Shown in pieces: positions 58,101 to 59,327 of a DNA stretch of 64,000 bases (position 1 is its first letter; each line of letters starts with the position of its first letter). Below the pieces are notes generated by a model. The model saw only the letters and a list, made by a program, of their open reading frames with translations, was not told the DNA's origin and did no database searches. A program made the translations under genes and the position numbers. The DNA is from Arion vulgaris (Eukaryota; Mollusca; Gastropoda; Stylommatophora; Arionidae): assembly GCA_020796225.1 (NCBI GenBank), contig CM036759.1, forward strand, positions 868,001-932,000, read 5' to 3'.

Positions 58101-59327
58101 TTAATGCTCAACCTGTCTGACTGTCCAGCACACAGGTACTTGACATTTTCTCAGTCTATGTCGTGTACTAAGTGTGTCAACCTGGTTAATGCTCAAACTG
58201 TCTGACTGTCCAGCACACAGGTACTTGACATTTTCTCAGTCTTCTTCTTCGTCTTTGAACGCTCCATAGTGACCACTTGTAACTCTCTTTGTCATTTGTA
58301 TGAGATCTGAGCCTAAGAGCGATTGTACGCTATGCGCCTACAAGTAGGCCAGCCCATCCGATTTCTGCAACGCTTTTTATTTACTAGGGTAGCTTTCCTA
58401 GGTCCCTATCATAGTTGCCTCTTATGACATGCCTTGTAGGTGGCAGCAACACACTGTGACATCTTCTCAGTGACATCTGGTGACTGTCTGACTGGAGCCA
58501 ACTATAAACTTATGGACCTTCAGACTCATGTAAGAATTATGGGAAATCAGACTACACAACTACACCACATGATCTTGCATTACAGTATTGTTGTATATAG
58601 ACGAATTCATTTTAAACACAACACAAAATGCTAAATCAAAGTTATATTATACAACAAGTTCAGTTTAACAATAAGGAATATCCATATTATGAATATTTTT
58701 ACCAATAAATAACCATAGACTCACAGAATTGAGTAAAATTACAAAAAAAGCTTGCAGTGTTCTATCAAACATATATACATTCCAGCTCCCTTCTCCGATC
58801 TAGGTCAGGGATGCCCCGGTCAGTTGTCTGGCCTAGTTATCTAGAGTTGGTTGTGGTCTGACAGACTATCACAAGCATGTGATAAAGTGACATGCGAGAT
58901 CAAAGTCTGTATAGATTGTGACAATAAAAACACATATTGAGATAACAACATGGCCAACGCTATACAACCAACGAGACATGGCTAACGCACGATACAACCA
59001 ACGGCGACATGGCTAGCGATACAACCAACGACGATACAACCAACGCGATACAACCAACGGCGACACGACCAACGCGACATGGCTAACGACGATACAACCA
59101 ACAATAAAAACACATATAGATGACAACAACAACACGACCAACGACGGCACAGCCAACAATGACACCACAATCAACAATGACAAGACGAATGATGGCATGA
59201 CTAACAATGACATGACTAACAATGACACGACTAACAATGACATGACTAACAACGAATTTACCTTGGTAGTACCACTGTAAAGGACTAGTACTCCAGACAT
59301 CTCTAGTACCACAAGCATGTTCTGACT
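1003..59327 (-). CDS. ANAPC1: ANAPC1 (APC1 subunit of the anaphase-promoting complex), central part, 19 exons
   Basis: APC1 is the largest scaffold of the APC/C, the nuclear and cytosolic E3 ubiquitin ligase that targets cyclins and securin. Nineteen exons on the minus strand match the animal APC1 order: the end of the N-terminal propeller (MLVVLEMSG, VLVLYSG), the middle domain (KKARPSD, HLVYE, RRDFP), then the first proteasome-cyclosome repeats (FAGFLMALGLNGHL, ILLGMSAAK, GLLYQGTGH). Exons have GT-AG borders. Phases agree at every junction but two: a one-base frame error inside the exon at 15166-15309, and a mismatch between 43317 and 33462. Total coding length is about 2,390 bp of a protein that is near 1,940 residues in humans. 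The first exons (propeller start) and last exons (remaining repeats and C-terminus) are outside the window. The match is from remembered family sequence, not a search. Confidence 0.95.
1216..1600. repeat. Minisatellite, unit about 13 bp, filling the intron between exons 18 and 19
   Basis: Copies of gagatgagtgtat alternate with the shorter gagatgtat. The array fills essentially the whole 423 bp intron and ends about 10 bp from the donor of exon 18. Confidence 0.95.
1611..1660 (-). CDS. ANAPC1: ANAPC1 window exon 18 (50 bp)
   Basis: A 50 bp exon reading GSELVSVGILLGMSAAK, with the last codon split. Acceptor cccacacacag at 1661-1662, donor gtaagata at 1610-1609. It starts in phase 0, consistent with the preceding exon ending in a complete GAG codon, and ends in phase 2. 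GILLGMSAAK is the conserved repeat motif just before the TMD segment of APC1. It is too short to be found as an open reading frame; identification rests on the phase match on both sides and on the conserved block. Confidence 0.93.
1737..2948. repeat. Minisatellite, unit about 16-20 bp
   Basis: About 65 copies of ctagttgttggttcgtccgt and its shorter form ctagttgttggttcgt. It fills most of the intron between exons 17 and 18. The remaining 2949-3063 is simple AAC-rich intron sequence. Confidence 0.95.
3064..3127. repeat. Short tandem array, unit 18 bp
   Basis: Between three and four copies of catcaagtagtacagtca next to the donor of exon 17. Confidence 0.85.
3157..3400 (-). CDS. ANAPC1: ANAPC1 window exon 17 (first proteasome-cyclosome repeat)
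   Basis: The exon reads NSTVDLTRVDVPNNMSVW, then FHNGVAAGLRI, then DSAWIIYNKPKELTNEFAG, then FLMALGLNGHLPNL and NIHEYISE. The HNGVAAGL and GFLMALGLNGHL blocks are strongly conserved in APC1. Acceptor gtatgtgacag at 3401-3402; donor gtagac at 3156-3151. The first base completes an AGG arginine from the previous exon; the end is phase 0. The acceptor lies at the edge of a tandem array whose units resemble the junction. Confidence 0.96.
3388..3612. repeat. Minisatellite, unit about 41-43 bp, abutting the exon 17 acceptor
   Basis: About five copies containing cacatacagatagtatatat and ttacgtctagtgtgctgt. On the gene strand each unit ends in ctgtatgtgacag, the same string as the real acceptor. The related array at 6828-7160 is the other half of the same intronic array. 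Confidence 0.9.
3613..4240 (-). mobile_element. Probable LINE 3' fragment plus a 28 bp tandem repeat
   Basis: On the minus strand 3615-3830 can be read as a LINE C-terminal tail (ELQEIARDRTTWHELVEG), which suggests a truncated retrotransposon. Bases 3884-4035 hold five copies of a unit containing tgttctcttgatctgctgga. The rest to 4240 is unassigned and A/T-rich. Family assignment is weak. Confidence 0.45.
4260..4665 (+). mobile_element. LINE 3' fragment (C-terminal tail of a reverse transcriptase ORF)
   Basis: The plus-strand translation contains KRELRYFGHMERHGG and GRERRRTMEKMD followed by a stop and a short TGA-repeat tail near 4652-4665. This arrangement is typical of the 3' end of LINE ORF2. 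Everything upstream is missing (5' truncated). Bases 4666-4880 between this and the next element show nothing I can assign. Confidence 0.7.
4880..6810 (-). mobile_element. Degenerate LINE with an internal gap, minus strand
   Basis: Reading from 6668 downwards: an endonuclease start (IGTWNVRSMYEMGKTAM, ILGLYETRWNG), then from 6206 the NVTQCYAPTND and MGDLNAKIGAD blocks. After a gap at about 5515-5940 with no recognisable coding, 5507-5187 encodes the reverse transcriptase core (GVRQGCLLSPLLF, LDFADDIALLSH, LNIHKGKTKI), and 5197-5015 the segment VESYTYLGSNVDKEGG. FADD is the catalytic motif. The most N-terminal polymerase motifs fall in the gap. The 5' leader at 6690-6800 contains the gtcgtaagag motif shared with the SINE-like copies. 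The element sits inside an array that flanks it on both sides, and is not functional. Confidence 0.88.
6828..7160. repeat. Minisatellite, unit about 41 bp (right half of the array at 3388)
   Basis: About eight copies of a unit with gttacatacagatagtatat and gtgttacgttaagtgtgtg. It shares the tacatacagatagtatat core with the array at 3388-3612. I read the two as one intronic array split by transposon sequence at about 3613-6815. Confidence 0.9.
7200..7289 (-). CDS. ANAPC1: ANAPC1 window exon 16 (90 bp), with an acceptor multiplied in an array
   Basis: The exon reads GIFTLQTCQPLLTETLPIPK, then LCLTGRAPPR across the next junction. Animal APC1 has the same LPIPKL and LTGRAPPR blocks just before the NTTVDL segment encoded by exon 17. 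Acceptor tccaacaacag at 7291-7290; donor gtatgtg from 7199. Phase 2 in and phase 2 out agree with both neighbours. The first 45 or so coding bases and the acceptor are repeated about 15 times upstream in the array at 7243-8197. Confidence 0.93.
7243..8197. repeat. Minisatellite of 64 bp units carrying the exon 16 acceptor and 5' coding bases
   Basis: About 15 copies of a 64 bp unit. Each contains ctctgttgttggaagagat (acceptor region) and gtggctgacaggtctgaaat (coding bases of exon 16). The acceptor AG is kept in every unit I read; units differ by single substitutions, and a few lack cagtta. Confidence 0.95.
8215..11348 (+). mobile_element. Degenerate LINE, nearly full length, with an (ATT)n tail
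   Basis: The 5' leader has the LINE-like string ttccaagcccggatg. An endonuclease domain follows: 8353-8658 has EFWNVRTMATATK and DILGLNEVRWPG, 8751-9029 has LQCYAPKNEADDD and VMGDFNAKVGSDNVG. The linker is at 9441-9848. The reverse transcriptase starts at 9845 (NNKAAGDDNITAEMFK), continues through stops and frameshifts to LDFADDIALLSR near 10570, and ends with the C-terminal tail at 10819-11136 (RRWRYVGHTLRRND). A run of att repeats at 11336-11348 ends the element. Several frame breaks make it inactive. It is inserted in the intron between exons 15 and 16. Confidence 0.9.
11349..12478 (-). mobile_element. LINE fragment with RNase H domain, minus strand
   Basis: Reading from 12478 downwards: end of a reverse transcriptase (ILKRLYPGRVRPVLEYG), linker (MKSTPIKVLETVTGFQP), then an RNase H domain from about 11905 (YTDGLAIDATRNRGRG, FRAEVEALSAATKW, WIPSHCKGNENVDRLAKEG). 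YTDG and the late NENVDRLAK block are RNase H landmarks. It lacks the 5' part and the C-terminal end. The same family occurs on the plus strand at 40019-42370. Confidence 0.85.
12484..12772. repeat. Minisatellite, unit 41 bp, on the donor side of exon 15
   Basis: Seven copies of a unit with gtgtactacaactatcacat and agacatacatatgtcaca. It ends within about 8 bp of the exon 15 donor but does not include coding bases. Confidence 0.95.
12779..12963 (-). CDS. ANAPC1: ANAPC1 window exon 15
   Basis: The exon reads VMRLRFPKDLRVQEVRRLLQ, then STRPVTIAIKQRPEVSDHDF, then EEQEKTLLATCVRTMALPVG. DLRVQEVRRLLQS, SDHDFIEE and RTMALPVGR are near-identical landmarks of animal APC1. Acceptor accactcacag at 12965-12964; donor gtcagt at 12778-12773. 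Phase 0 in, phase 2 out. Confidence 0.97.
13034..13130. repeat. Short GTCAGTCA-type tandem repeat
   Basis: Copies of cagtcagtcactgtgtcagt precede the large array that fills the rest of this intron. Confidence 0.85.
13131..15120. repeat. Minisatellite, unit 44 bp with shorter variants, 2.0 kb
   Basis: About 48 copies of a unit with actacatcaagactagacca and tagtatgaattcacta. Short-form units lack all or part of the ccaaccatagata stretch. A patch at 14395-14930 has many single-base deletions compared with the rest. Confidence 0.97.
15166..15309 (-). CDS. ANAPC1: ANAPC1 window exon 14 (acidic linker), with an apparent frameshift
   Basis: The exon begins after acceptor gatgtcacttcag (15311-15310) and reads on from the previous phase as GRQDLSQLASLALHR, where GRQDLS matches animal APC1 exactly. 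It then meets TAG at about 15267-15265. The 3' part is open in another frame, EEVDKEDEDGMEHVDEE, which matches the acidic APC1 linker and meets the donor gtcagt at 15165 in the phase exon 15 needs. The exon is 144 bp where 141 or 147 after the two phase bases would fit the frame, so about one extra base lies between roughly 15260 and 15280. It could be a consensus error, a real lesion, or an unrecognised splicing pattern. Confidence 0.85.
15374..16005. repeat. Minisatellite, unit 33 bp
   Basis: About 19 very uniform copies of a unit with gatgtagcagacagatatta and caatagttaactt. It occupies the acceptor side of the intron between exons 13 and 14; units differ by very few substitutions. Confidence 0.97.
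16015..17045 (-). mobile_element. Retrotransposon-derived sequence related to 24600-25560
   Basis: No coding domain could be read. Bases 16740-16985 align by eye with 25310-25560 (shared strings include agtcttgatcagtg-like and gggtcaccac-like segments). The related region is joined to a LINE 3' coding end at 25620-25900, so I take this as a fragment of the same retrotransposon, minus strand. The short plus-strand open frames here look accidental. Confidence 0.6.
17063..17185 (-). CDS. ANAPC1: ANAPC1 window exon 13
   Basis: The exon reads ITEADLDCMPIGVGLAMREA, then CLLCRAHPPSDWPRDAYTLI. It aligns to the APC1 block with PFGIALPIRDA, CREQPASDWP and LLIG. Acceptor cttttgtttcag at 17187-17186; donor gtcagtac from 17062. 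It starts with two bases that complete an AAT from exon 12 and ends in phase 1, matching exon 14. Confidence 0.95.
17198..17335. repeat. Short minisatellite reaching the exon 13 polypyrimidine tract
   Basis: Copies of aggtaacaagagac and aggtaacaagaaac run up to the acceptor. On the gene strand the tract cctgtcttttgtttcag looks like the last degenerate unit. Confidence 0.85.
17380..18728. repeat. Minisatellite, unit 27 bp, 1.35 kb
   Basis: About 50 copies of gacattatgctatctgacat plus atagact. The array ends within about 10 bp of the exon 12 donor. Patches at 17700-18060 and 18500-18720 carry many small deletions. Confidence 0.96.
18737..18847 (-). CDS. ANAPC1: ANAPC1 window exon 12, acceptor inside a 61 bp repeat
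   Basis: The exon reads HRSLTADSLSSSSSTSTSLG, then CAYSQPAKMVLTMTEL. It is a serine-rich linker between the IAP block of exon 11 and the ITEADLD block of exon 13, as in animal APC1, where this part is poorly conserved. Acceptor gatctcttcag at 18849-18848; donor gtaagt from 18736. Phase 1 in and out agrees with both neighbours. The first 30 or so coding bases are duplicated in the upstream array. Confidence 0.88.
18816..19036. repeat. Minisatellite, unit 61 bp, containing the exon 12 acceptor and coding bases
   Basis: About three and a half copies of a unit with gtgacctatgacctgaagag and tgaatgagtctgttgttag. Each keeps the gatctcttcag acceptor on the gene strand. The array resumes at 20656 after the Penelope-like insertion. 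Confidence 0.93.
19037..20655 (-). mobile_element. Penelope-like element, 5' truncated, minus strand
   Basis: Reverse transcriptase end at 20640-20077: YACLFMGHLE-like residues, then SVYHRYIDDCIGITDMPEA with the YIDD catalytic motif, FLDITITISL and YYKPTDAHSFLLYTSSHSQA. The 20048-19605 segment continues with a cysteine motif (CGRRRCNTC) and a GIY-YIG-type nuclease (IIYAIICKRCNKAYIGETG, RRLSDRFAQHL). 19623-19450 encodes its tail (VATHFNDTGHSG). The RT plus GIY-YIG pairing is diagnostic of Penelope-like retroelements. At least one frame shift separates the parts and the N-terminal RT motifs are missing, so it is inactive. It splits the 61 bp array. Confidence 0.93.
20656..20757. repeat. Right remnant of the 61 bp acceptor array
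   Basis: Nearly two units identical in type to 18816-19036. They lie beyond the Penelope-like insertion and show the array existed before it. Confidence 0.9.
20815..21062. repeat. CA-rich microsatellite region
   Basis: Runs of cacaca with TATA and CATCA interruptions fill the intron up to the exon 11 donor. No gene content seen. Confidence 0.85.
21074..21152 (-). CDS. ANAPC1: ANAPC1 window exon 11 (79 bp), acceptor repeated about 20 times
   Basis: The exon reads VYAVLMSQELLTDISLEKYL, then KKIAPAG across the junction. It aligns to the APC1 segment ALYILGDESL to YLTRITIAPQ. Acceptor accatcactcag at 21154-21153; donor gtatga from 21073. Phase 0 in, phase 1 out, both consistent. The first 14-18 coding bases together with the acceptor are the repeat unit of the array that begins at the exon's 5' end. 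Confidence 0.93.
21136..21793. repeat. Minisatellite, unit 32 bp, made of the exon 11 acceptor junction
   Basis: About 20 copies of a unit with aacagcataaacctgagtga and tggtaacatt. The unit is exactly intron end plus exon start. The acceptor AG is intact in all copies read; only one or two positions vary. Confidence 0.96.
21800..23975. repeat. Minisatellite, 16 and 32 bp nested units, 2.2 kb, with a higher-order repeat
   Basis: Units of ctactataagactggt (16 bp) alternate with agatgacagat-type spacers to give 32 bp units. Rare variants such as tctattcgagaacag (about 22210 and 23100) and gatttactataag (about 22143 and 23033) recur about 890 bp apart, so a block of roughly 0.9-1.0 kb has been duplicated as a whole. 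The array reappears at 26384-26450. Confidence 0.96.
23976..26383. mobile_element. Composite insertion: possible DNA transposon with inverted ends, containing a LINE fragment
   Basis: The insertion splits the 32 bp array. Its ends are imperfect inverted repeats: the left has caacttgtcatgcccacag, and the complement of the right end has caacaatttatgcccacag. Inside, 24600-25990 looks like retrotransposon sequence on the minus strand. 25620-25830 can be read as a LINE C-terminal end (TTEHILQNCP-like, then an RRKRWP-like block), also seen at 42100-42290. Bases 23976-24590 and 26000-26330 hold no recognisable coding; no transposase was found. Confidence 0.6.
26384..26455. repeat. Right remnant of the 21800 array
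   Basis: Three degenerate units (ctactaaaagactggcct type) lie between the insertion and the exon 10 donor. Confidence 0.85.
26478..26632 (-). CDS. ANAPC1: ANAPC1 window exon 10
   Basis: The exon reads DLQKMQYPQIFPTQAPSVMG, then WITQALSADQNPNPPMPYIP, then LVCENIRKVIS. It aligns to the APC1 block with FTSEPPSIYQW, GMPPYPYLPGICE and VVLS. Acceptor ctgatatctag at 26634-26633; donor gtaagt from 26477. Two bases complete a threonine from exon 9; the end is phase 0. A second AG at the internal ttgcag would not keep the phase. Confidence 0.94.
26690..27365. repeat. Minisatellite, unit 16 bp
   Basis: About 42 copies of gacatggatgagacaa, changing to the gacattgatgagacaa type after about 27000. Long open frames on the minus strand (repeated SSMSCLIHVLSHPCLV) are repeat translations. 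Confidence 0.96.
27418..27945. repeat. Minisatellite, unit about 42 bp
   Basis: About 12 copies of a unit with cctatcggagacaggtatta and aaacaaagatcaagtt. A second, unrelated array in the same intron. Bases 27946-28101 are unique intron sequence. Confidence 0.95.
28102..28193 (-). CDS. ANAPC1: ANAPC1 window exon 9 (92 bp)
   Basis: The exon reads DLTCESYADGYRRDFPHLFH, then QIEGFSQVTH. It aligns to the APC1 block RDLKLGPYVDHYYRDYP. Acceptor ggttcctacag at 28195-28194; donor gtaagt from 28101. The first base completes a codon from exon 8; it ends in phase 1, which exon 10 continues. Confidence 0.93.
28203..28437. repeat. Minisatellite, unit about 27 bp, split by a SINE-like copy
   Basis: About nine copies of gttcatacaggtgtgacaaa plus tagagga. 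One more unit (gttcatactggtgtgac) appears at 28690, beyond the SINE-like copy, so the array is older than that insertion. Confidence 0.93.
28436..28688 (+). mobile_element. SINE-like element, copy 1
   Basis: About 250 bp, clearly homologous to 42415-42658. Shared segments include aagaatagaaccactgttac, ctatgcgtttagggg-type and aagatcaaacatatcacaaa. Both copies end in an agaagaagaag tail. The element shares a gtcgtaag-like motif with the LINE leader at 6690-6800. No open reading frame of note. Confidence 0.85.
28785..29075. repeat. TG-rich microsatellite
   Basis: Runs of tgtgtgt with gtgaggagtgtg and gtgcgtgaggg interruptions. The long minus-strand frames rich in HTHTT are artefacts of this repeat. 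Confidence 0.93.
29117..29187 (-). CDS. ANAPC1: ANAPC1 window exon 8 (71 bp)
   Basis: The exon reads EMKLNILLQEELLCLVPLVH and then QIA with a split codon. It aligns to APC1 EELKLNTLMGEGICSLVELL and QLARDL. Acceptor gttttgttgtag at 29189-29188; donor gttggt from 29116. Phase 0 in, phase 2 out, both in agreement with exons 7 and 9. The intron end resembles one unit of the adjacent array. Confidence 0.93.
29195..31045. repeat. Minisatellite, unit 26 bp, 1.85 kb
   Basis: About 70 copies of cacatgttcatcttacacac plus agacag. On the gene strand the unit gatgaacatgtgctgt followed by ctgtgtgtaa resembles the real intron end gatgaacatgtgctgt followed by tttgttgtag, so the array looks like copies of the acceptor region with AG changed to AA. 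It gives plus-strand open frames of 577 to 638 codons in all three frames, which are not genes. The last 350 bp are more degenerate. Confidence 0.97.
31168..31725. repeat. Minisatellite, unit 32 bp, containing the exon 7 donor junction
   Basis: About 16 copies of acctcatagacaagatgtaa plus tgccatcagatt. On the gene strand each unit is the last 27 or so coding bases of exon 7 followed by the donor gtaatc. Some units carry an extra tgtgat insertion. Confidence 0.96.
31693..31881 (-). CDS. ANAPC1: ANAPC1 window exon 7 (189 bp), donor repeated about 16 times
   Basis: The exon reads DWNYLVGSQHHHESWQSHQV, then INLTVPDLCGDTHMQSRPST, then NHASLLFPFSPAILMALHLV and YE. It aligns to APC1 DDWEYLL and to LLFTHIPAIFFVLHLVYEE. 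Acceptor tttctcttcag at 31883-31882; donor gtaatc from 31692. Phase 0 at both ends. The coding bases for the LMALHLVYE part are the ones multiplied downstream. Confidence 0.95.
31935..33105. repeat. Minisatellite, unit about 60 bp
   Basis: About 19 copies of a unit with cattgatatatgaacattat, ctcactagtaaacattcact and gtatgagtagcgaa. Length differences come from the embedded CA run. It fills most of the intron between exons 6 and 7; 33106-33389 is unique sequence with a GA run. Confidence 0.97.
33390..33462 (-). CDS. ANAPC1: ANAPC1 window exon 6 (73 bp), 5' phase uncertain
   Basis: The exon reads ESEMVELPVMQYKKARPSDQ then GADE, aligning to APC1 EGSLSPVIAPKKARPSETGSDDD. KKARPS is diagnostic and the frame joins exon 7 (DE then DW) in phase 0 with donor gtttaaca from 33389. 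The acceptor attaacag (33464-33463) leaves one base before the first codon, so the preceding exon should end in phase 2. The exon at 43317 ends in phase 0. Either a base is missing, a small exon lies in the 10 kb intron, or a downstream AG is used. Confidence 0.82.
33480..33850. repeat. CAGACA-rich repeat region
   Basis: Interspersed copies of actaaactttgcactaacat and cagacagacatac. Intronic, no gene content seen. Confidence 0.85.
33945..34860. repeat. Minisatellite, ctgtctggtccat type, left half
   Basis: About 30 copies of units composed of ctatctgtctggtccatctg and tctgactatt modules in varying order. The array continues at 43139, on the far side of an 8.3 kb block of transposon sequence. 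Confidence 0.94.
34862..35019. other. Unassigned flank of the transposon cluster
   Basis: Unique sequence between the array and the first piggyBac terminus; probably the edge of an older element. No motif recognised. Confidence 0.4.
35020..37258 (+). mobile_element. piggyBac element A, degenerate, with both inverted ends
   Basis: Starts with ttaacactttactgacca and ends with tggtcagcaaagtgttaa, an inverted pair bounded by the TTAA target typical of piggyBac. Coding remnants on the plus strand include a FQAYFPDTAIDLITDEVNRY-type block near 35650, ALFQELKEMQIGACGTV and NNFPEENATEINTTD at 35990-36110, and the cysteine-rich C-terminal end AAGEKKPDLHMLPKFQ with LCIKLYHT near 36550-36650. Stops and frame shifts throughout; inactive. 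Confidence 0.9.
37259..38209. other. Unassigned sequence with a short duplication
   Basis: No coding domain recognised. Bases 38037-38150 contain two near-identical copies of a unit of about 60 bp holding gaggtaacacacgaggctga. Probably part of an older transposable element. Confidence 0.4.
38210..39683 (+). mobile_element. piggyBac element B (different family), internally deleted
   Basis: Starts at ttaaccctcttattcctgg and ends with ctgggaataagagggtta, an inverted pair. The TTAA at the right end is mutated to TTAC. A transposase remnant is readable near 38950-39070 (LLNVPALSNIVSRNRFESIS, KYLYLNVNS), a well conserved piggyBac block. Most of the transposase is deleted. Confidence 0.82.
39684..40018 (-). 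mobile_element. LINE RNase H fragment, minus strand
   Basis: Reads LTDSMFALQALEDGGRCKSE, then ITLQWIPGYSNTSGNDKADR and LAKKG. The DS, WIPG and NDKADRLAK landmarks identify an RNase H domain of a LINE. Truncated on both sides: piggyBac B abuts it to the left and a plus-strand LINE to the right. Confidence 0.8.
40019..42370 (+). mobile_element. LINE with RT and RNase H, interrupted by another LINE
   Basis: RT start at 40100-40200 (LNLNKSTGKDGITNEML), then RPISLFRCVGKVMERL, SGFSQHRSTEEQVTYITQ, VWVDMEKAFDLVW, and the catalytic AIYADDQAL near 40805. The element is interrupted at 40867-41338 and resumes with LGIIMDSRWTWK-type residues, ILKRLYTWRVRPVLEYD, and RNase H parts (WIPSHYKIKGNEDVGRLAKE). 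The C-terminal region to about 42290 has HNRMRT and NCPQYADLRRK-type residues. Stops and frame shifts make it inactive. Same family as 11349-12478. Confidence 0.88.
40867..41338 (-). mobile_element. 5' truncated LINE insertion with an 11 bp target-site duplication
   Basis: Flanked by acctcaaggat at 40856-40866 and 41339-41349. The minus-strand reading gives the C-terminal tail (RRWRYVEHTLRRNDQ, ALKWDAKGSRKRGRPKE, SSMEEIEQVDQDRAVW) and ends in an att-repeat tail at its 3' end (40867-40880). It is the same family as the LINE at 8215-11348. The region 41090-41320 holds about three tandem copies of an internal segment with caaggtgtgtccaacatatc. Confidence 0.93.
42415..42658 (+). mobile_element. 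SINE-like element, copy 2
   Basis: Homologous along its length to 28436-28688, starting at cagtggttacgggcccaaat and ending in an agaagaagaag tail. The two copies differ by scattered substitutions. Confidence 0.85.
42660..43138. other. Unassigned right part of the transposon cluster
   Basis: A/T-rich sequence with no coding signature. The end near 43065-43100 has ggggggcgct and gtgggcgctc, which may belong to a transposon terminus. Confidence 0.35.
43139..43192. repeat. Right remnant of the 33945 array
   Basis: tctatctgtctggtccatct and neighbouring ctgtctggtct modules match the array at 33945-34860. This shows that the 34862-43138 block is a set of insertions in that array. Confidence 0.85.
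43317..43504 (-). CDS. ANAPC1: ANAPC1 window exon 5
   Basis: The exon reads DLCLRAMKHLLPSDRALQLL, then ARWYTTRNTPGGVGNVSEWS, then MFIKCILGLMGYDIAKLALT and NN. It aligns to APC1 CLQAIKFILP, VKWYNVHSAPGG and EWNLFVTCLMNMMGYNTDRL. Acceptor tcttccatatag at 43506-43505; donor gtgagt from 43316. Two bases complete an isoleucine from exon 4; the end is phase 0, which disagrees by one base with the best reading of exon 6. Confidence 0.96.
43507..43766. repeat. Minisatellite, about 27 bp units, reaching the exon 5 polypyrimidine tract
   Basis: Units of agagatagcataggatttgt plus acaagac, changing into shorter forms. The array reaches to within about 15 bp of the acceptor, so the pyrimidine tract of exon 5 is part of a unit. 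Confidence 0.88.
43770..44862. repeat. Minisatellite, unit about 37 bp, containing degenerate exon 4 donors
   Basis: About 30 copies of ctctactagcagatatacat plus tgtacttctctactata. On the gene strand a unit reads agagaagtacaatgta, close to the real exon 4 end and donor aggaagtaagataga, and the following atatctgctagtaga is shared. Alternates with a shorter aatctatgtc form. Confidence 0.94.
44868..44928 (-). CDS. ANAPC1: ANAPC1 window exon 4 (61 bp)
   Basis: The exon reads ELLNGNLCRTELPSLTNSPG and a split codon. It aligns to APC1 ELSNGSMVRITIPEIATSEL. Acceptor gtttctcttcag at 44930-44929; donor gtaaga from 44867. Phase 0 in and phase 1 out agree with exons 3 and 5. Too short to be seen as an open frame. 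Confidence 0.9.
45095..45685. repeat. Minisatellite, unit 23 bp, resembling the exon 3 donor junction
   Basis: About 25 copies of cacacgaacccacacaaata plus aat. Several units have the form gtacccacacaaaataaat, close to the junction sequence gtaccacacaaaattt at the 3' end of exon 3. Confidence 0.92.
45688..45825 (-). CDS. ANAPC1: ANAPC1 window exon 3
   Basis: The exon reads MTHISPVSIHLDDSTGQLHG, then AGGGMVTPGNSFIQNLRDNV, then GKKFCV. It aligns to APC1 VVLLSPVPELRD and GTYIHSIRDPVHNRV. Acceptor ctttctctacag at 45827-45826; donor gtacta from 45687 (gtggta two codon positions earlier is a weaker choice). Phase 0 at both ends. Confidence 0.92.
46072..47022 (-). mobile_element. LINE, C-terminal half, minus strand (joins 53704-54150)
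   Basis: Reading from 47022 downwards: TEFLLKQL, an FADD-like motif in a tandem repeat, LFSLTISITKTVVLCQVG, then FCYLGSIVTASFSLDEEINA, and the tail RRLRSLEHVRRMD and GKRHQGRPLLRYKNVCK. The N-terminal half lies at 53704-54150. Piggybac C was inserted between them at a TTAA-like site. Inactive. Confidence 0.88.
46727..46985. repeat. Minisatellite, unit 51 bp, inside LINE reverse transcriptase coding
   Basis: Five copies of a unit with agtgtagactcactgtgtgc and aactaaggtagcat. On the minus strand each is 17 codons reading HFADHATLVAHSESTLQ-like, i.e. the region of the FADD polymerase motif repeated in frame. Confidence 0.93.
48798..49366 (+). mobile_element. 5' truncated LINE (RNase H end) inside piggyBac C
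   Basis: Reads TTTSSMNMEITAASRALSWV, then IIISDSMNMLQLIESGS, then TWLYTPGHAGVRDNERADSL, and ECPMCHD near the end. These are RNase H landmarks (ME, SDS, HAGVRDNERAD) and a C-terminal cysteine motif. It ends in an acata-repeat tail (49330-49362). The open frame is intact from the truncation to the stop. Confidence 0.9.
49942..53661 (+). mobile_element. LINE with inverted 5' segment inside piggyBac C
   Basis: Flanked by ggagac at 49936-49941 and 53662-53667. The first 460 bp (49942 to about 50405) read on the minus strand as the endonuclease start: LSIGYWNCRSAKQREPILQK, FDIFMIQETNLQQDK, GVGRGQAIYVKHGLP. From about 50412 the plus strand continues the same domain: IYVYAHVEKLHIADNWD, FLIAGDFNARSKEW. 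Then a linker, the RT (APGPDGV, AIDLENAYNKV-type, GITQGSPLSPVLFNIY, LTFADDILIY) and RNase H (VVVYTDGSVHRGKKSGLGF, YCPGYAGVYGNERADRLASR). Several frame breaks. The split orientation of one domain is the signature of a 5' inversion during insertion. Confidence 0.92.
53704..54150 (-). mobile_element. LINE, N-terminal part of reverse transcriptase, minus strand (joins 46072-47022)
   Basis: Reading from 54150 downwards: KIIPPTVSQCGFRAGQSTTD, MIFTLRLQEKCRE, then IDLTKAFDTVT, FEVK-type GVKLGCVFALNPFAVFVAVL and GSLFNLARL next to the piggyBac end. Continues logically at 47022. 5' truncated near 54150. Confidence 0.88.
54168..54345. repeat. TG-rich microsatellite
   Basis: Imperfect tgtgtgtgcgtg runs with catgatcaggtatgtatcc spacers. 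No gene content. Confidence 0.9.
54440..56525. repeat. Minisatellite, unit 16-17 bp, 2.1 kb
   Basis: Well over 100 copies of aacagtagaacagatac and aacagtagaacagtac. Minus-strand frames of 539, 670 and 685 codons (VVSVLLLYLFYCC-type) come from stop-free units and are not genes. Many single-base indels between 55000 and 56520. It reaches within about 30 bp of the exon 2 donor. Confidence 0.97.
56557..56700 (-). CDS. ANAPC1: ANAPC1 window exon 2
   Basis: The exon reads VHIPVMNLGSGSISLVRSTV, then TPYESPVKGQIFTSSRPPSA, then MDVRFDEE. It aligns to APC1 KVFIPGLPAPSLTMSNTMPR and the SLDEVV segment. Acceptor agatgactcag at 56702-56701; donor gtttgt from 56556. Phase 0 at both ends. Confidence 0.92.
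56702..57760. repeat. Minisatellite, unit 39 bp, starting at the exon 2 acceptor
   Basis: About 26 copies of tcatctaaagtgttcaagaa plus gatgttagacttgactcag. On the gene strand the unit core cactttagatgact is the real sequence just before the acceptor; in units the following trinucleotide is gag rather than cag. Confidence 0.95.
57770..58235. repeat. Minisatellite, unit about 85 bp
   Basis: About five copies of a unit with gtcaacctggttaatgctca, actgtccagcacacaggtac and gtcgtgtactaagtgt. Confidence 0.93.
58243..58452 (-). mobile_element. SINE-like or LINE-leader fragment, minus strand
   Basis: The complement contains ggcatgtcataagaggcaac and gcagaaatcggatgggctgg, matching motifs in the SINE-like copies and in the LINE leader at 6690-6800. 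No coding. A cttcttcttcgtc run at one end corresponds to the agaag tail. Confidence 0.6.
58453..58920. other. Intron sequence without recognised features
   Basis: Unique A/T-rich intron sequence between exons 1 and 2. I see no exon, repeat array or coding domain in it. Confidence 0.6.
58925..59262. repeat. Irregular minisatellite on the donor side of exon 1
   Basis: Mixed copies of gatacaaccaacg, gacatggctaacg and caatgacatgactaa. The array runs up to the exon 1 donor without including coding bases. Confidence 0.88.
59262..59327 (-). CDS. ANAPC1: ANAPC1 window exon 1 (66 bp; most upstream exon in the window)
   Basis: The exon reads SQNMLVVLEMSGVLVLYSGT then TK. It aligns to APC1 DTMLVLEGSGNLVLYTGVVRV, the last strand region of the N-terminal propeller. 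Acceptor gctcgctgtag at 59329-59328; donor gtaaat from 59261. Phase 0 at both ends. Earlier exons lie beyond position 64000. Confidence 0.92.
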